From the IMG/VR virus record IMGVR_UViG_3300027710_000017, positions 29,085 to 93,084 of that record: a stretch of 64,000 bases of DNA. The stretch is one strand, 5' to 3'. Both the position numbers and the translations under genes were made by a program. The notes beneath the pieces were generated by a model. The model searched no databases and had not been told where the DNA came from. It was given only the letters and a program-made list of their open reading frames with translations. Each line of letters opens with the position of its first letter. Within the stretch, counting starts at the first letter, position 1. Positions 37,011 to 45,775 of the stretch are shown in pieces. The stretch is from a virus.

Positions 37011-39294
37011 CTAGCAATGTTCCAACAACAGTGATTGTAGAATCATTGTTGGCAGTTGTTACTAATAATCTTACGTTTGTTCCAGAAATATCTGCTGAAA
37101 CTGTTGATGCTGAACCATTGGTTCCAACAATTCCATATTCTGTAATTGCAATGTTGTCTGAAGTATCTAGGGTCAAAAGAACCTTAGAGATTTCAGTGTG
37201 TGTTCCATAGGCAACCTTTACAAGAAATTCTGCTGAACGATAGTCTGCCTTAGCAAATGCATATCCAGTGTGAATGCCTGCTGTTGTTGCATCTGATGTT
37301 GCTGCAACCTGTTTTGCAACTAAGTCAATCTCAACTGCAGCGAAGTTCGGAGTGGTTTCATTAAGAGCACCAATTGCACGAGCATCTGTGAAGTAGAGAT
37401 TTGTACTACCCTCGTCAAGGTCATCAGTTGTTGCATCACCAACGCCGCCTTCAGCGGTAATAGTAAGGCCTGAACCATTTCCTGTAATTGTAATGTTTGT
37501 AAGAGTTGCACCTGTCAAAAGATCTGCAGCTGAATTCTTAGCACGAGAATCTGTAAAGTACTGGTTTGTAGTACCTTCCTCAATGTCATCTGTGTCAAGA
37601 TTGCCAATTGCAGTATCTGTATATCCATTAGCATTTGTTTCTGCAGTTGCGGCTGAGCCTGCTGCATCGTAGTTAACAGCTAGGCCATCTGCATAGCTTT
37701 GTGCTGCAGTCTGTGCTGAAGAAGCAGAACCTGCTGGGTCATAGTTTGATGCAAGACCATCTGCATAAGCTTCAGCATTGCTTTCAGCGGTGTCAGCGTA
37801 GCCCTGTGCGGTTGTAAGAGCAGTTGTGATCTCTCCGTCAGTGTAGCTGTTTGCTGCAGTCTCTGCTGCAGAAGCTTCGTCAGAAGCAAATGTCCTGGTA
37901 GCTGTAATGGTGTCATCAATCTCGAAAGTATTGCCATCAAGAATTAGACCATTTCCAGCAAGGAAAGTTCCAGCACCAGAGAACTGGCTAAAGGAGAGTG
38001 CATCTGTACCAATGGTTGCTGGCTTTAGAGTCTGAACCCATCCAGTATTTGCATAAGTTCCAGCTGTTACAAAGACAAAGTCTCCGCTGTCTATTTCAGT
38101 TGCAGTATCAAAGTCAGTTGCACGTAATGCCTGGCCTGAAGCCTGAACAACATAGATACCATTTTCTGAAGCAGTTGTCTGATCCTTTACTAGAACACGG
38201 TCGCCAGTTACAAGAGTAACTCCCCCAGCAGTATCTCCATTCTCAAGACCAGTGGCAATTGAGATGTTTCCATTTGTTGCTACCCTTGCTGCCTCGTGAA
38301 CGTGAAGTCCTTCTGCAACTGCGTCAACATATGCCTTTGTTGCTGCGTGGTCTGCCTGAGTTGGTGTTCCAAGTCCAGAAACCTGGTAACCATCCATAAG
38401 TAAGTCGTCACCCATTGTCTTGTTTGTAAGAGTCTGAGCATCAGAAGTTCCTACAACATCTCCAGTTACCCCGTGAACTCCAGTAGTTAAGCCTGAGTGT
38501 GTACTTACAGCACCACTAGTCTCGTAGTCTCCTGCAAGATTATCTGCGTAGTCCTTAGCGTTCTGCTCAGCTGTAGCTGCTGCACCGTTTGCATCGTACC
38601 AACCATCTACTATTGTACGATCTACAATAACCTGCCCAGCACTATTCTTTAGGCCTTGTCCTGTATCTACAGAAATATCTCCTGCTGAATATGTAATTCC
38701 GTCTCCACCAGATAGGTGTGAGTCTACTCTTGCGTCTGTGTAGTAAAGGTTTGTAGTTCCTTCTGTGATTTCATCTGAGTTGAATGTAAGGTCAATGTTG
38801 TTAATTGCATCGTCTACATAACCCTGTGATGCAACTCTTTCGGAATCTAGGTTGTCAATATTTTCACCAACATAGACGTTTGCACTTGTTAGTTTGATGC
38901 TTCCACTAGTTGCATTAATGAAGACATCTCCGCCTACGCCTGCATTTAAGCGAACATCATCCTGTGCATTAAGTCTAATGTCTTCACCGTTTAGGACAAC
39001 ATCGTTACCGTCAACGTTAGAGATAACGATATCGTCATCATTAACAATAGTACCTACTGAGCCAATATTAAGTTGATTTACTGTAACTGTACCTGCAGCA
39101 AAGTCTCCATTGCCGTCACGAAGGACTAGAGTGTTTGGGGTATTGGTAGACTCTCCAGAACCACCAACTTGATCAATAATGTAATCAATGTCAGCCTGAG
39201 CTTTGGTAAGGATGTCCTCACCATTAATGGTACCTGTGGTACCTTCTACAACAAGACCGCTTTTGATCTTGAAGTTTTTATTTACTGTTGCCAT
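37006..39294 (-). CDS. Long tail fibre protein, 762 residues
   Basis: Starts with NKNFKIKSGLVVEG like its small neighbour. Three copies of an EGTTNLYYTDAR-type motif (also EGTTNQYFTDSR and EGSTNLYFTDAR) and Ala-rich YADGLASNYD repeats give the shaft periodicity expected of trimeric fibres. The C-terminal ~100 residues (SAEFLVKVAYGTHTEI, DNIAITEYGIVGTNG, VRLLVTTANND) are a known fibre tip pattern, shared weakly with the adjacent 148-residue protein. A receptor-binding role is likely. Confidence 0.8.
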   Translation of the reverse strand: MATVNKNFKIKSGLVVEGTTGTINGEDILTKAQADIDYIIDQVGGSGESTNTPNTLVLRDGNGDFAAGTVTVNQLNIGSVGTIVNDDDIVISNVDGNDVVLNGEDIRLNAQDDVRLNAGVGGDVFINATSGSIKLTSANVYVGENIDNLDSERVASQGYVDDAINNIDLTFNSDEITEGTTNLYYTDARVDSHLSGGDGITYSAGDISVDTGQGLKNSAGQVIVDRTIVDGWYDANGAAATAEQNAKDYADNLAGDYETSGAVSTHSGLTTGVHGVTGDVVGTSDAQTLTNKTMGDDLLMDGYQVSGLGTPTQADHAATKAYVDAVAEGLHVHEAARVATNGNISIATGLENGDTAGGVTLVTGDRVLVKDQTTASENGIYVVQASGQALRATDFDTATEIDSGDFVFVTAGTYANTGWVQTLKPATIGTDALSFSQFSGAGTFLAGNGLILDGNTFEIDDTITATRTFASDEASAAETAANSYTDGEITTALTTAQGYADTAESNAEAYADGLASNYDPAGSASSAQTAAQSYADGLAVNYDAAGSAATAETNANGYTDTAIGNLDTDDIEEGTTNQYFTDSRAKNSAADLLTGATLTNITITGNGSGLTITAEGGVGDATTDDLDEGSTNLYFTDARAIGALNETTPNFAAVEIDLVAKQVAATSDATTAGIHTGYAFAKADYRSAEFLVKVAYGTHTEISKVLLTLDTSDNIAITEYGIVGTNGSASTVSADISGTNVRLLVTTANNDSTITVVGTLLV

Positions 39295-39314
39295 TTTTAT
39301 CTCCTAGGGGTTAG

Positions 39315-39761
39315 CTAAGCCTTTAGACCCATGCGAGCATATCGCACGGTTACAGGCTTGATTGACGGATCTGGGGTAACAGTTAAAGCAACTGTATTTC
39401 CAGTCCTAGAGACACTAATGGTGCCAATATTCCCATCGTTGTCTATTGTTCCATACTCAGAAACGTTCACATCTGTTCCGTCTACAAGTATGGTAAGTTC
39501 TGTTGCATAGAAATAATTATCTCCTGCAGAAGTCTTTGCTATTGATACTAAATATTTGACCATTCTCCATACCGTGGCATCAAAGCTATCTACTACGGTT
39601 GGATTCTGAATATCGTTAATGGTATTTTCATTGTTACCAAATGTTCCAAGGTCAGTAGCCTGACCAGAAACGGTATCGATTAAATCAACGTAGTCTTCTT
39701 GAGATGGACGGTCTCCTGTCTCAAAGCGTGTTTTTACATAGGGTATAGAGGTTCTTGCCAT
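39315..39761 (-). CDS. Fibre-tip-like protein, 148 residues
   Basis: The C-terminal ~90 residues align by pattern with the end of the 762-residue fibre (YATELTILVDGTDVNVSEYGTIDNDG, VTPD). The N-terminus MARTSIPYVKTRFETGDRPSQEDYVDLIDTV is like short attachment segments of phage fibres. The -10 TATAAT ends 6 bases before the ATG, so it is probably leaderless and separately expressed. Confidence 0.68.
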   Translation of the reverse strand: MARTSIPYVKTRFETGDRPSQEDYVDLIDTVSGQATDLGTFGNNENTINDIQNPTVVDSFDATVWRMVKYLVSIAKTSAGDNYFYATELTILVDGTDVNVSEYGTIDNDGNIGTISVSRTGNTVALTVTPDPSIKPVTVRYARMGLKA

Positions 39762-39767
39762 GTTTTA

Positions 39768-39773
39768 ATTATA
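39768..39773 (-). promoter_or_regulatory. -10 for leaderless 148-residue fibre gene
   Basis: TATAAT 6 bases before ATG; no TGn extension. Confidence 0.5.
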
Positions 39774-39795
39774 CTAGCATTTATGATAATTTATT

Positions 39796-40017
39796 TTATA
39801 ATATGTAGTTGCTATAGCCAATAATCTGTATTCCAATTCCAGGAATGTTGTTTGCTCCATAGCTCGGAACGGTAATATTTGTTAATCGAATTCTAAAAGG
39901 AACAGTCTCTTCAATACGTACAAGTTGTCTTGAAGGTTTAATAAAAAATCTAGGATATTTTTTTGCTTCTACTTTTCTTGCTATGTTTGATTTGTTTATA
40001 ATGACTGCTGTTGCCAT
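39796..40017 (-). CDS. Hypothetical 73-residue protein
   Basis: Basic N-terminus (NKSNIARKVEAKKYPRFFIKPSRQLVRIEE), then a short beta segment. Overlaps the stop of the next gene (TAATG). No family recognised; the surrounding fibre genes suggest a small virion or assembly protein. Confidence 0.6.
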   Translation of the reverse strand: MATAVIINKSNIARKVEAKKYPRFFIKPSRQLVRIEETVPFRIRLTNITVPSYGANNIPGIGIQIIGYSNYIL

Positions 40018-40427
40018 TAGTCAGTTACATCCTCAAGAATTATCATTGCACCCTGAGCTACCGTCCAAACAATCTCATCATTTGGTAGCGAAAGCTGAAT
40101 GTCAAAAATATCTCCAGTTTCAAGCGTTTCTGTTTCCGATGCAGCAAGAGATACTGTAAACTCTCCAGGCTCATCATCTAAGTCTGCTGCTGGTGTTAGG
40201 GTAAGTAGAGTTGTAGCAGCGTCTGTCATCACTGGTGGAATCACTGGGCTATTTGGACGCTTCATTTTCATTGTAATTGTCCAGTCTGCAATAGTTAATG
40301 GTTGCCTGTCGTCATCTGTAACGTAGACCCTAAAAGCAGCGGTATCTCCACGGACAACTGTCCATGTAACAAGTGGTGGATTGTTTCCAACGGAATAGGA
40401 TGAAGCGGATCCTCTAGTAGTTGTCAT
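40017..40427 (-). CDS. LtfC-like beta-sandwich protein, copy 1
   Basis: 136 residues. WTVVRGDTAAFRVYVTDDDRQPL, then DWTITMKMKRP and VWTVAQGAMIILED read as an LtfC/BppU-type N-terminal Ig-like domain, often the anchor of fibres. The 46.6 kb protein shares the same order of motifs; the 45.4 kb one is more distant. The -10 TATAAT lies 7 bases before ATG. Confidence 0.7.
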   Translation of the reverse strand: MTTTRGSASSYSVGNNPPLVTWTVVRGDTAAFRVYVTDDDRQPLTIADWTITMKMKRPNSPVIPPVMTDAATTLLTLTPAADLDDEPGEFTVSLAASETETLETGDIFDIQLSLPNDEIVWTVAQGAMIILEDVTD

Positions 40428-40434
40428 AATTTTT

Positions 40435-40440
40435 ATTATA
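40435..40440 (-). promoter_or_regulatory. Extended -10 (LtfC-like copy 1)
   Basis: TGG-TATAAT 7 bases before ATG. Confidence 0.55.
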
Positions 40441-40445
40441 CCACA

Positions 40446-40949
40446 CTAAGCTAGTCCAGCTTTAAGAGCACCCCAAGTTCCATTACCCTTTGCCTCTACA
40501 ATAACAAGTCCCTGCTCAGCTGCATGAGCAACAATGCCAACGGCTCCGCCAGCATCTTGAGAAGCTGTTAGGCCACCAGTTGTTCCAGTATAAAGGATAT
40601 CTCCAGCAGTAAAGCCAGAGGTATTGATATTTTCTAAAATTCCAGAAACTACAATAATTCCATTAGCACCATTTGCAATGCTAGTCTTTGCCAAACCTAG
40701 AATTGGCTGTGTTGTAGAAGATGTTGCTCTGCTCACAGTGGTGGCACTCGTATATCCTGTAACGAATACTGGATCTCCTGCAGAAATGGCAGAGCCACTA
40801 TTATTTAGTACTCTAATCTGAGAATAGGATGCTAGGGGAAGAACAGCTTCAAGCTTTTCTACAAGCTCTTTTATATCTCCATGAACATTAACGGGGTCGT
40901 CAAGTAATGGATAGGGTAGGTCGTAAGCCGATGATTCTCCAGTTGCCAT
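40446..40949 (-). CDS. Beta-rich virion protein, 167 residues
   Basis: Gly/Thr/Ala-rich with a long beta segment (RVLNNSGSAISAGDPVFVTGYT, LGLAKTSIANGANGIIVVSG) like fibre or decoration proteins of the capsid-stabilising type. No clear family. The -10 TATAAT lies 7 bases before ATG, with a TGA extension. Confidence 0.65.
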   Translation of the reverse strand: MATGESSAYDLPYPLLDDPVNVHGDIKELVEKLEAVLPLASYSQIRVLNNSGSAISAGDPVFVTGYTSATTVSRATSSTTQPILGLAKTSIANGANGIIVVSGILENINTSGFTAGDILYTGTTGGLTASQDAGGAVGIVAHAAEQGLVIVEAKGNGTWGALKAGLA

Positions 40950-40956
40950 AAAAATA

Positions 40957-40962
40957 ATTATA
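40957..40962 (-). promoter_or_regulatory. Extended -10 (167-residue virion gene)
   Basis: TGA-TATAAT 7 bases before ATG. Confidence 0.55.
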
Positions 40963-40988
40963 TCATGCCAAAGGGCACAAACGTTGAT

Positions 40989-41558
40989 TTACCAATCTAG
41001 CATTGCTCTAGCTTTGTCAAATGTGAGAAAGCTTGTTAGCGTGTATCGAATGTTTCCTTCTATTTTGGTTACCCCATGCATATGATCAGTGCTTGCTGGG
41101 TGAATGGCTAGCTTTCCTGGTTCGGGATTGATATAAAAATTATGCTGGGGATAAAAAGTATTGCCGCCCTTAAAATCATCATTTAAATAAATAACTATTC
41201 CATATTCTCTGTGCTTATGAAACTCAGAATGGCTGGTATTCTCCATATTATCTGAATGGGGGGGCTGCTCCATTCCTGGGAACCACCTAGTTAACTGAAG
41301 AAGATCTGCATAGATATCTTCGTTAATGGAGTAAGCCTCTTTTGCTATTTTTAAAATTTTTTCTTTAGTATTTTTTAAAACAATTCCCAAGGCTGTACTT
41401 TTTTGATTAATGTTATAAGCATTTATTACTCTGCCATCCCAAAAGCCTTCTCCTGGGCTTCCCCAAAGATCTGTGTTCTTGGCAAAACTTAAAATATCTG
41501 AAACTTCTTCTTTACTTAAGAAATTTGAAAACTCTTTTGCGTTTATCATTTCTACCAT
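40989..41558 (-). CDS. 2OG-Fe(II) oxygenase, intact active site
   Basis: 189 residues if started at ATG 41558, which overlaps the stop of the zinc-finger gene; ATG at 41549 is an alternative. It has the complete triad: H-x-D in PPHSDN, the distal His in DHMHGVTKI, and the Arg in IRYTLTSFL. LTRWFPGMEQ, YGIVIYLNDDFKGGNTFYP and PEPGKLAIHPAS match prolyl-4-hydroxylase-like phage dioxygenases. Expected to use O2 and 2-oxoglutarate to hydroxylate a protein or small substrate; the target is unknown. Confidence 0.82.
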   Translation of the reverse strand: MVEMINAKEFSNFLSKEEVSDILSFAKNTDLWGSPGEGFWDGRVINAYNINQKSTALGIVLKNTKEKILKIAKEAYSINEDIYADLLQLTRWFPGMEQPPHSDNMENTSHSEFHKHREYGIVIYLNDDFKGGNTFYPQHNFYINPEPGKLAIHPASTDHMHGVTKIEGNIRYTLTSFLTFDKARAMLDW

Positions 41559-41788
41559 TTGTGTATTGGGCACACTGCTTTTTCTAGTTTTGTTTTAAGT
41601 TCCATAAAACACCCACACTTTTTGCATTGCTTTGTGGCATTGATCAATTCTGGACATGATTTACAGATAGAAAATCTCTCGTCAGAAATAGCCTTATCTA
41701 CATATTCGGTTTGTGGATTAATTAAATCCCACGGCCTAGTCTCTCCAAGATTTTGCTTCCATCTTGCCCAAGGTGATAAATCAGACAT
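41552..41788 (-). CDS. Cys-rich zinc-finger protein, copy 1
   Basis: 78 residues with ICKSCPELINATKQCKKCGCFMELKTKLEKAVCPIHKW, a CxxC...CxxCxC...C pattern expected to bind zinc. It is paralogous to the 48.5 kb protein (CNTC...CRKCGCFMKLKSTLKQAECPIGKW). Coupled by TAATG to the gene before it and by overlap to the oxygenase after it. Function unknown; the repeated association with oxygenases is notable. Confidence 0.7.
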   Translation of the reverse strand: MSDLSPWARWKQNLGETRPWDLINPQTEYVDKAISDERFSICKSCPELINATKQCKKCGCFMELKTKLEKAVCPIHKW

Positions 41789-41994
41789 TATTCGCTCGGA
41801 GCTACAAAATTTTGACCATCATAGGTCCAGCCAAAATCGACACCTGGAACGTTTGTAGCCTCTACAACAGTTGGATTTGAGGATAGCCCAGCCCAAAATC
41901 TTTCATGATTTGCTGCAATTGATGGAACGTGAATAGTAGCAACCACATCTCCATCGACAACAAATGCAAAACTTCTTACTTCAGATTCACTCAT
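41788..41994 (-). CDS. Hypothetical 68-residue protein
   Basis: Short protein (SFAFVVDGDVVATIHVP, HERFWAGLSSNPTVVEA) with a beta-turn pattern seen in small capsid or fibre accessory proteins; not recognised. It leads the small operon with the zinc-finger and oxygenase genes, with its own extended -10 (TGATATAAT) and an AAGGAG site. Confidence 0.6.
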   Translation of the reverse strand: MSESEVRSFAFVVDGDVVATIHVPSIAANHERFWAGLSSNPTVVEATNVPGVDFGWTYDGQNFVAPSE

Positions 41995-42012
41995 AATACT
42001 CTCCTTATAAAA

Positions 42013-42018
42013 ATTATA
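42013..42018 (-). promoter_or_regulatory. Extended -10 of the zinc-finger/oxygenase operon
   Basis: TGA-TATAAT followed by AAGGAG. Confidence 0.52.
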
Positions 42019-42045
42019 TCATAACGGCGTGCTTGTCGCTACAAA

Positions 42046-42774
42046 CTATTCCACTACTAAGTTCTTCTTTATTTCTGAAAGAACGAGTTCCCGTATTCCA
42101 GACTTTTTGGCAAGGTCATATTTTTTACCCATTGCCCACCTTTTCCCGTATTTAATATGAGACTTAGAAAGCTCATCTGCAATAGCCGAAAGCCTTGGGC
42201 TGACAACATACCTTTGAAACTTAATTTTTTTATCTGTTTTAAACTCAAGATAGGCAAGTTCTTGATCCTCTTTAATAGAAATCAGCTCTGTGCTTTCTGG
42301 AATATGCCAATCAAGATTGGTTTGCCTATACCATTTCCCTATGTCAAAGGACCCAGGGGAAAATAGGGATCCGTCACAAATTCCCTTGGCTGGAAAATAT
42401 GGAGCTATAAGCTTCATTTCAACTGGCTCAGAAGCAAAAAACAACCAGCTCATGTTGTAGGTTACATTAATATGCTCTGGAAAACTTGTTTCTCTAGGTT
42501 GTGAAAAAAATATTTTAGACTCACCAAGGCTAGTATTTAGTTCTGAAAAGGCTGCACTGTTTATTTCAAACTCATCGTCAATATTGCTTTGGAGTGCAAA
42601 AGTATTACTCAATAAGCCACGTGTAGCTGGGCACATTGCAATACCTGCACCAGAAGTCTTGCTTTTTAAAAGTTTGTCCAAAATTGAAATTGGCTCAGAG
42701 TAGAGCAAGTCTGAAGACAGAGAAAAACTATTAAATGATCCTGGTGCCCAATAAATAGTTATTTCATCTGCCAT
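42046..42774 (-). CDS. Unrecognised 242-residue protein
   Basis: No family recognised. The N-terminal half is beta/aromatic-rich (ITIYWAPGSFNSFSLSSDLLYSEP, CPATRGLLSNTF, FFSQPRE) and the C-terminal 40 residues are basic and helical (KRWAMGKKYDLAKKSG). It lies in the fibre/oxygenase region with its own promoter (TGCTATAAT) and a GGAG site. It may be a modification enzyme or an accessory virion protein; no motif decides. Confidence 0.6.
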   Translation of the reverse strand: MADEITIYWAPGSFNSFSLSSDLLYSEPISILDKLLKSKTSGAGIAMCPATRGLLSNTFALQSNIDDEFEINSAAFSELNTSLGESKIFFSQPRETSFPEHINVTYNMSWLFFASEPVEMKLIAPYFPAKGICDGSLFSPGSFDIGKWYRQTNLDWHIPESTELISIKEDQELAYLEFKTDKKIKFQRYVVSPRLSAIADELSKSHIKYGKRWAMGKKYDLAKKSGIRELVLSEIKKNLVVE

Positions 42775-42790
42775 GCTATCTCCTTGAGAA

Positions 42791-42796
42791 ATTATA
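42791..42796 (-). promoter_or_regulatory. Extended -10 of the 242-residue gene
   Basis: TGC-TATAAT followed by a GGAG site. Confidence 0.52.
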
Positions 42797-42801
42797 GCAC
42801 A

Positions 42802-43437
<636 letters not shown>

Positions 43438-43445
43438 TGCATCAC

Positions 43446-44093
43446 CTAGGCCTTAAGATCACCGATTAAGTGCCACTCATTTGTGCCAATTTTTGTTAGC
43501 ATTGCTCCAGAATATTGTGTAGAGATTCTTGCATTATTGTTCTTGCTTCTAATTGTTACACCAGATCCAGAAACAATTACAATGCTAACTTCTCCAGAGC
43601 CATACCTAACAACCTCAAGTCTTGATCCTACAGGAAGGGCTGCTGCAGAGTTAGCTGGAATAATTAGCTCTAAGTCTGAAGAGCTATTCATTTTAATCAT
43701 TTTGTTAGCGTCAGCAGCTGTGATTGTGTAGGACGAAGTCTTTTCATCTATGGAAATGTTTTTATAGTCTACCCAGGCTCCGCTGTGATAATACTGTATT
43801 TGATTAATTACATTACCATTAGCATCTTGACGAACAAATGCAACAATTCCGTTTGTCGGAGATGCTATTGCTGCATCTCTTGCTGTTGGATTTTGAAAAT
43901 TATTTACGCCTGCTTTTGCAGCTATCACAGAGTCGAAAGATACGCTTGTTGAAAAGGTGTGATCTCCAGTCCAATTATAGTCTGCCGATGTGCTAGCAAG
44001 TCCTGCTGTTGGATACCAGGTATCAGTTCCAGAATCATATATGTAAGCTACCTTTGAGGCAGAAGAAAAAGTTGTCATGCCTGATAACTCCAA
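43446..44093 (-). CDS. Fibre protein, 215 residues
   Basis: The C-terminal ~90 residues (LIIPANSAAALPVGSRLEV, GSGEVSIVIVSGSGVTIRS, NEWHLIGDLKA) align by pattern with the end of the 525-residue Mtd-type fibre, so this tip domain is reused. The N-terminus has VAYIYDSGTDTWYP and ends of short shaft segments. It overlaps the upstream gene by 19 bases. Confidence 0.7.
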   Translation of the reverse strand: MELSGMTTFSSASKVAYIYDSGTDTWYPTAGLASTSADYNWTGDHTFSTSVSFDSVIAAKAGVNNFQNPTARDAAIASPTNGIVAFVRQDANGNVINQIQYYHSGAWVDYKNISIDEKTSSYTITAADANKMIKMNSSSDLELIIPANSAAALPVGSRLEVVRYGSGEVSIVIVSGSGVTIRSKNNNARISTQYSGAMLTKIGTNEWHLIGDLKA

Positions 44094-44800
44094 ACCTGGT
44101 AATCTCCAGTATCAAAGTTTCCTGTATCAGATAGGGTTAGCTGCACCGAAGTGATTGCGTTCGTATTTTTGTAATATCCAAAGTATGGACCGTCAGAAGT
44201 ATCTGCGATAGTAGCTACTGGCTTTAAGAAAGCGGCAGTGCTTGCAAGATCAACTTCAATAGTTAAATCTTGGGTTGCTGTATTAGGAAAAGTTGGGGAA
44301 GCTAATGCTGAAGCAGAAATTAATCCTCCAGTATTGGTGTAGTTAGGACCTGAGTCAGAATTAAATCTGACAAGCAATCCTAGTTCGGTCCCAGTATTTG
44401 AGTGACCCCAGTCCTTTAAAACAACATAAAATTTTTCTCCAGAGATTCCAGAAACAGAGACAGATGAGCCAGACAATGACCCAGAACTAATTAGCTTCCA
44501 TGTTGGATTTTCAATAATTGGGACTACGCTGTCGGAGTCTACCCAGATGAAGCCATCTTCTGGAGATGTTGGCTCTGTGGAAGAGTATTCTGATCCAATA
44601 CCAGTAGTCTCTACAGAATCTAGTCTTGTGTCTAAAGCCTTAATGTGTCCAGCAACAGAATTTGCAATTAATGCGCTTTCATTTGTTGGAACAGTTGTAG
44701 TACCATAATGGTAGAGCTTTAAAGCTGCCTGTATGTCGGCAGCATCGTCATACCCTGGAATTTGTGTTGGGTATACAGAGCCAATACTCTCAGAAGCCAT
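44075..44800 (-). CDS. Fibre protein, 241 residues
   Basis: N-terminal coiled-coil segment (VAGHIKALDTRLDSVETTG) followed by EDGFIWVDSDSV, a fibre pattern, and a long beta-rich C-terminus (GEKFYVVLKDWGHSNTGTELGLLVRFNSD). It is coupled to the next fibre gene by overlap and has a TGGTATAAT -10 with an 18-base leader. Confidence 0.68.
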   Translation of the reverse strand: MASESIGSVYPTQIPGYDDAADIQAALKLYHYGTTTVPTNESALIANSVAGHIKALDTRLDSVETTGIGSEYSSTEPTSPEDGFIWVDSDSVVPIIENPTWKLISSGSLSGSSVSVSGISGEKFYVVLKDWGHSNTGTELGLLVRFNSDSGPNYTNTGGLISASALASPTFPNTATQDLTIEVDLASTAAFLKPVATIADTSDGPYFGYYKNTNAITSVQLTLSDTGNFDTGDYQVWSYQA

Positions 44801-44818
44801 AAACTATCACCAATTCAA

Positions 44819-44824
44819 ATTATA
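44819..44824 (-). promoter_or_regulatory. Extended -10 of 44.8 kb fibre gene
   Basis: TGG-TATAAT with an 18-base leader. Confidence 0.5.
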
Positions 44825-45398
44825 CCACAGTAATCAGAAGGTGAATTGTTTTTTGCCCAGAGAGGGTTCCCCAAGATTCTGAACTATATTCAATTGCTTC
44901 AATTGATATTGGCAGAACTGACTCGTCTCCTGATACTACAACCTCAGAAACAGTTGTAGCGACAGAAACTGGGTTTTCGTTAATAACATTTACCTGGACA
45001 TTAAAGTTTTCTGCTGGAATGTCTCCAACAAGTCCTTCTGGAACAATAAGAGAAACTGGAACGTTTATAGACGCACTCCCATCGACAAACGTCCTTGCAA
45101 AATTTTGACTATAAGTATTAGTGGTCAATTTAAAAATTTTAACCCAAGATGGAACACCGCCGTCTGCCGAGATATACTGGTATAAAAACTGATACTCATC
45201 GTCTGAGGCTAAGGCATTTATGTATGTGTCATATGGCTTTAGGTCTTCTGGAAGTGTTGAGTTTTCGTCTGGCTTGCCTAGACCATAAAATATTAAACTT
45301 CCACGGTCGCCCTTTGGGCCAAGGTCAACATCCACACTTATCTCAGCTGGGCCACCAAGCACCACTAGATCATCCGAAGATAGCAGGACCTCAGCCAT
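44820..45398 (-). CDS. Virion protein with short collagen-like N-terminus
   Basis: 192 residues. Residues ~22-32 contain DLGPKGDRG, a short collagen-like tract as in the next upstream protein, and the C-terminal half is beta-rich (VNVINENPVSVATTVSEVVVSG). Its ATG overlaps the upstream stop (ATTAG on the plus strand). Likely a fibre or baseplate appendage. Confidence 0.65.
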   Translation of the reverse strand: MAEVLLSSDDLVVLGGPAEISVDVDLGPKGDRGSLIFYGLGKPDENSTLPEDLKPYDTYINALASDDEYQFLYQYISADGGVPSWVKIFKLTTNTYSQNFARTFVDGSASINVPVSLIVPEGLVGDIPAENFNVQVNVINENPVSVATTVSEVVVSGDESVLPISIEAIEYSSESWGTLSGQKTIHLLITVV

Positions 45399-45757
45399 TA
45401 GTCGCCAGACATCCTAGTAACATCTGCACGAACAGTAACGTCACCCGTCAAAAGTGTATAAATTTTATCTGCTGATCCAGCTACTGGCTTCTTAATTTGA
45501 ACATCGTAAACGTAGCTGGTGCCTGCGGTAAGAGTTTTTCCTACACCACCAGGAATTTTGCAAACAATTGCATTATCTACAATTTCAGCAAGGCACTCAA
45601 ATTGAGTAGCGCCTGACCCACGTGCAGTTGCAATAAAAAACTTAGTGGAATAGCCAGTCAGATCAAAGGCTGAGCCATTGGTTGTTTTGGGGTAGATGTT
45701 AAACTCATACAGGTCACCCTGATAGTATCGAATATTGTAATTTCCTGGAAATGCCAT
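45398..45757 (-). CDS. BppU/LtfC-like beta-sandwich protein, copy 2
   Basis: 119 residues from ATG at 45757. This start is chosen because TATAAT sits exactly 6 bases upstream and the alternative ATG six bases earlier would lie inside the promoter. FNIYPKTTNGSAFDLTGYSTKFFIATARG, CLAEIVDNAIVCKIPGGVGKTLTAGTSYVYDVQIKKP matches the BppU-type N-terminal Ig-like domain. Related by layout to the 40.0 and 46.6 kb proteins. Confidence 0.7.
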   Translation of the reverse strand: MAFPGNYNIRYYQGDLYEFNIYPKTTNGSAFDLTGYSTKFFIATARGSGATQFECLAEIVDNAIVCKIPGGVGKTLTAGTSYVYDVQIKKPVAGSADKIYTLLTGDVTVRADVTRMSGD

Positions 45758-45763
45758 ATCCAT

Positions 45764-45769
45764 ATTATA
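45764..45769 (-). promoter_or_regulatory. Extended -10 (BppU-like copy 2)
   Basis: TGC-TATAAT 6 bases before ATG; decides the start codon of that gene. Confidence 0.6.
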
Positions 45770-45775
45770 GCATGA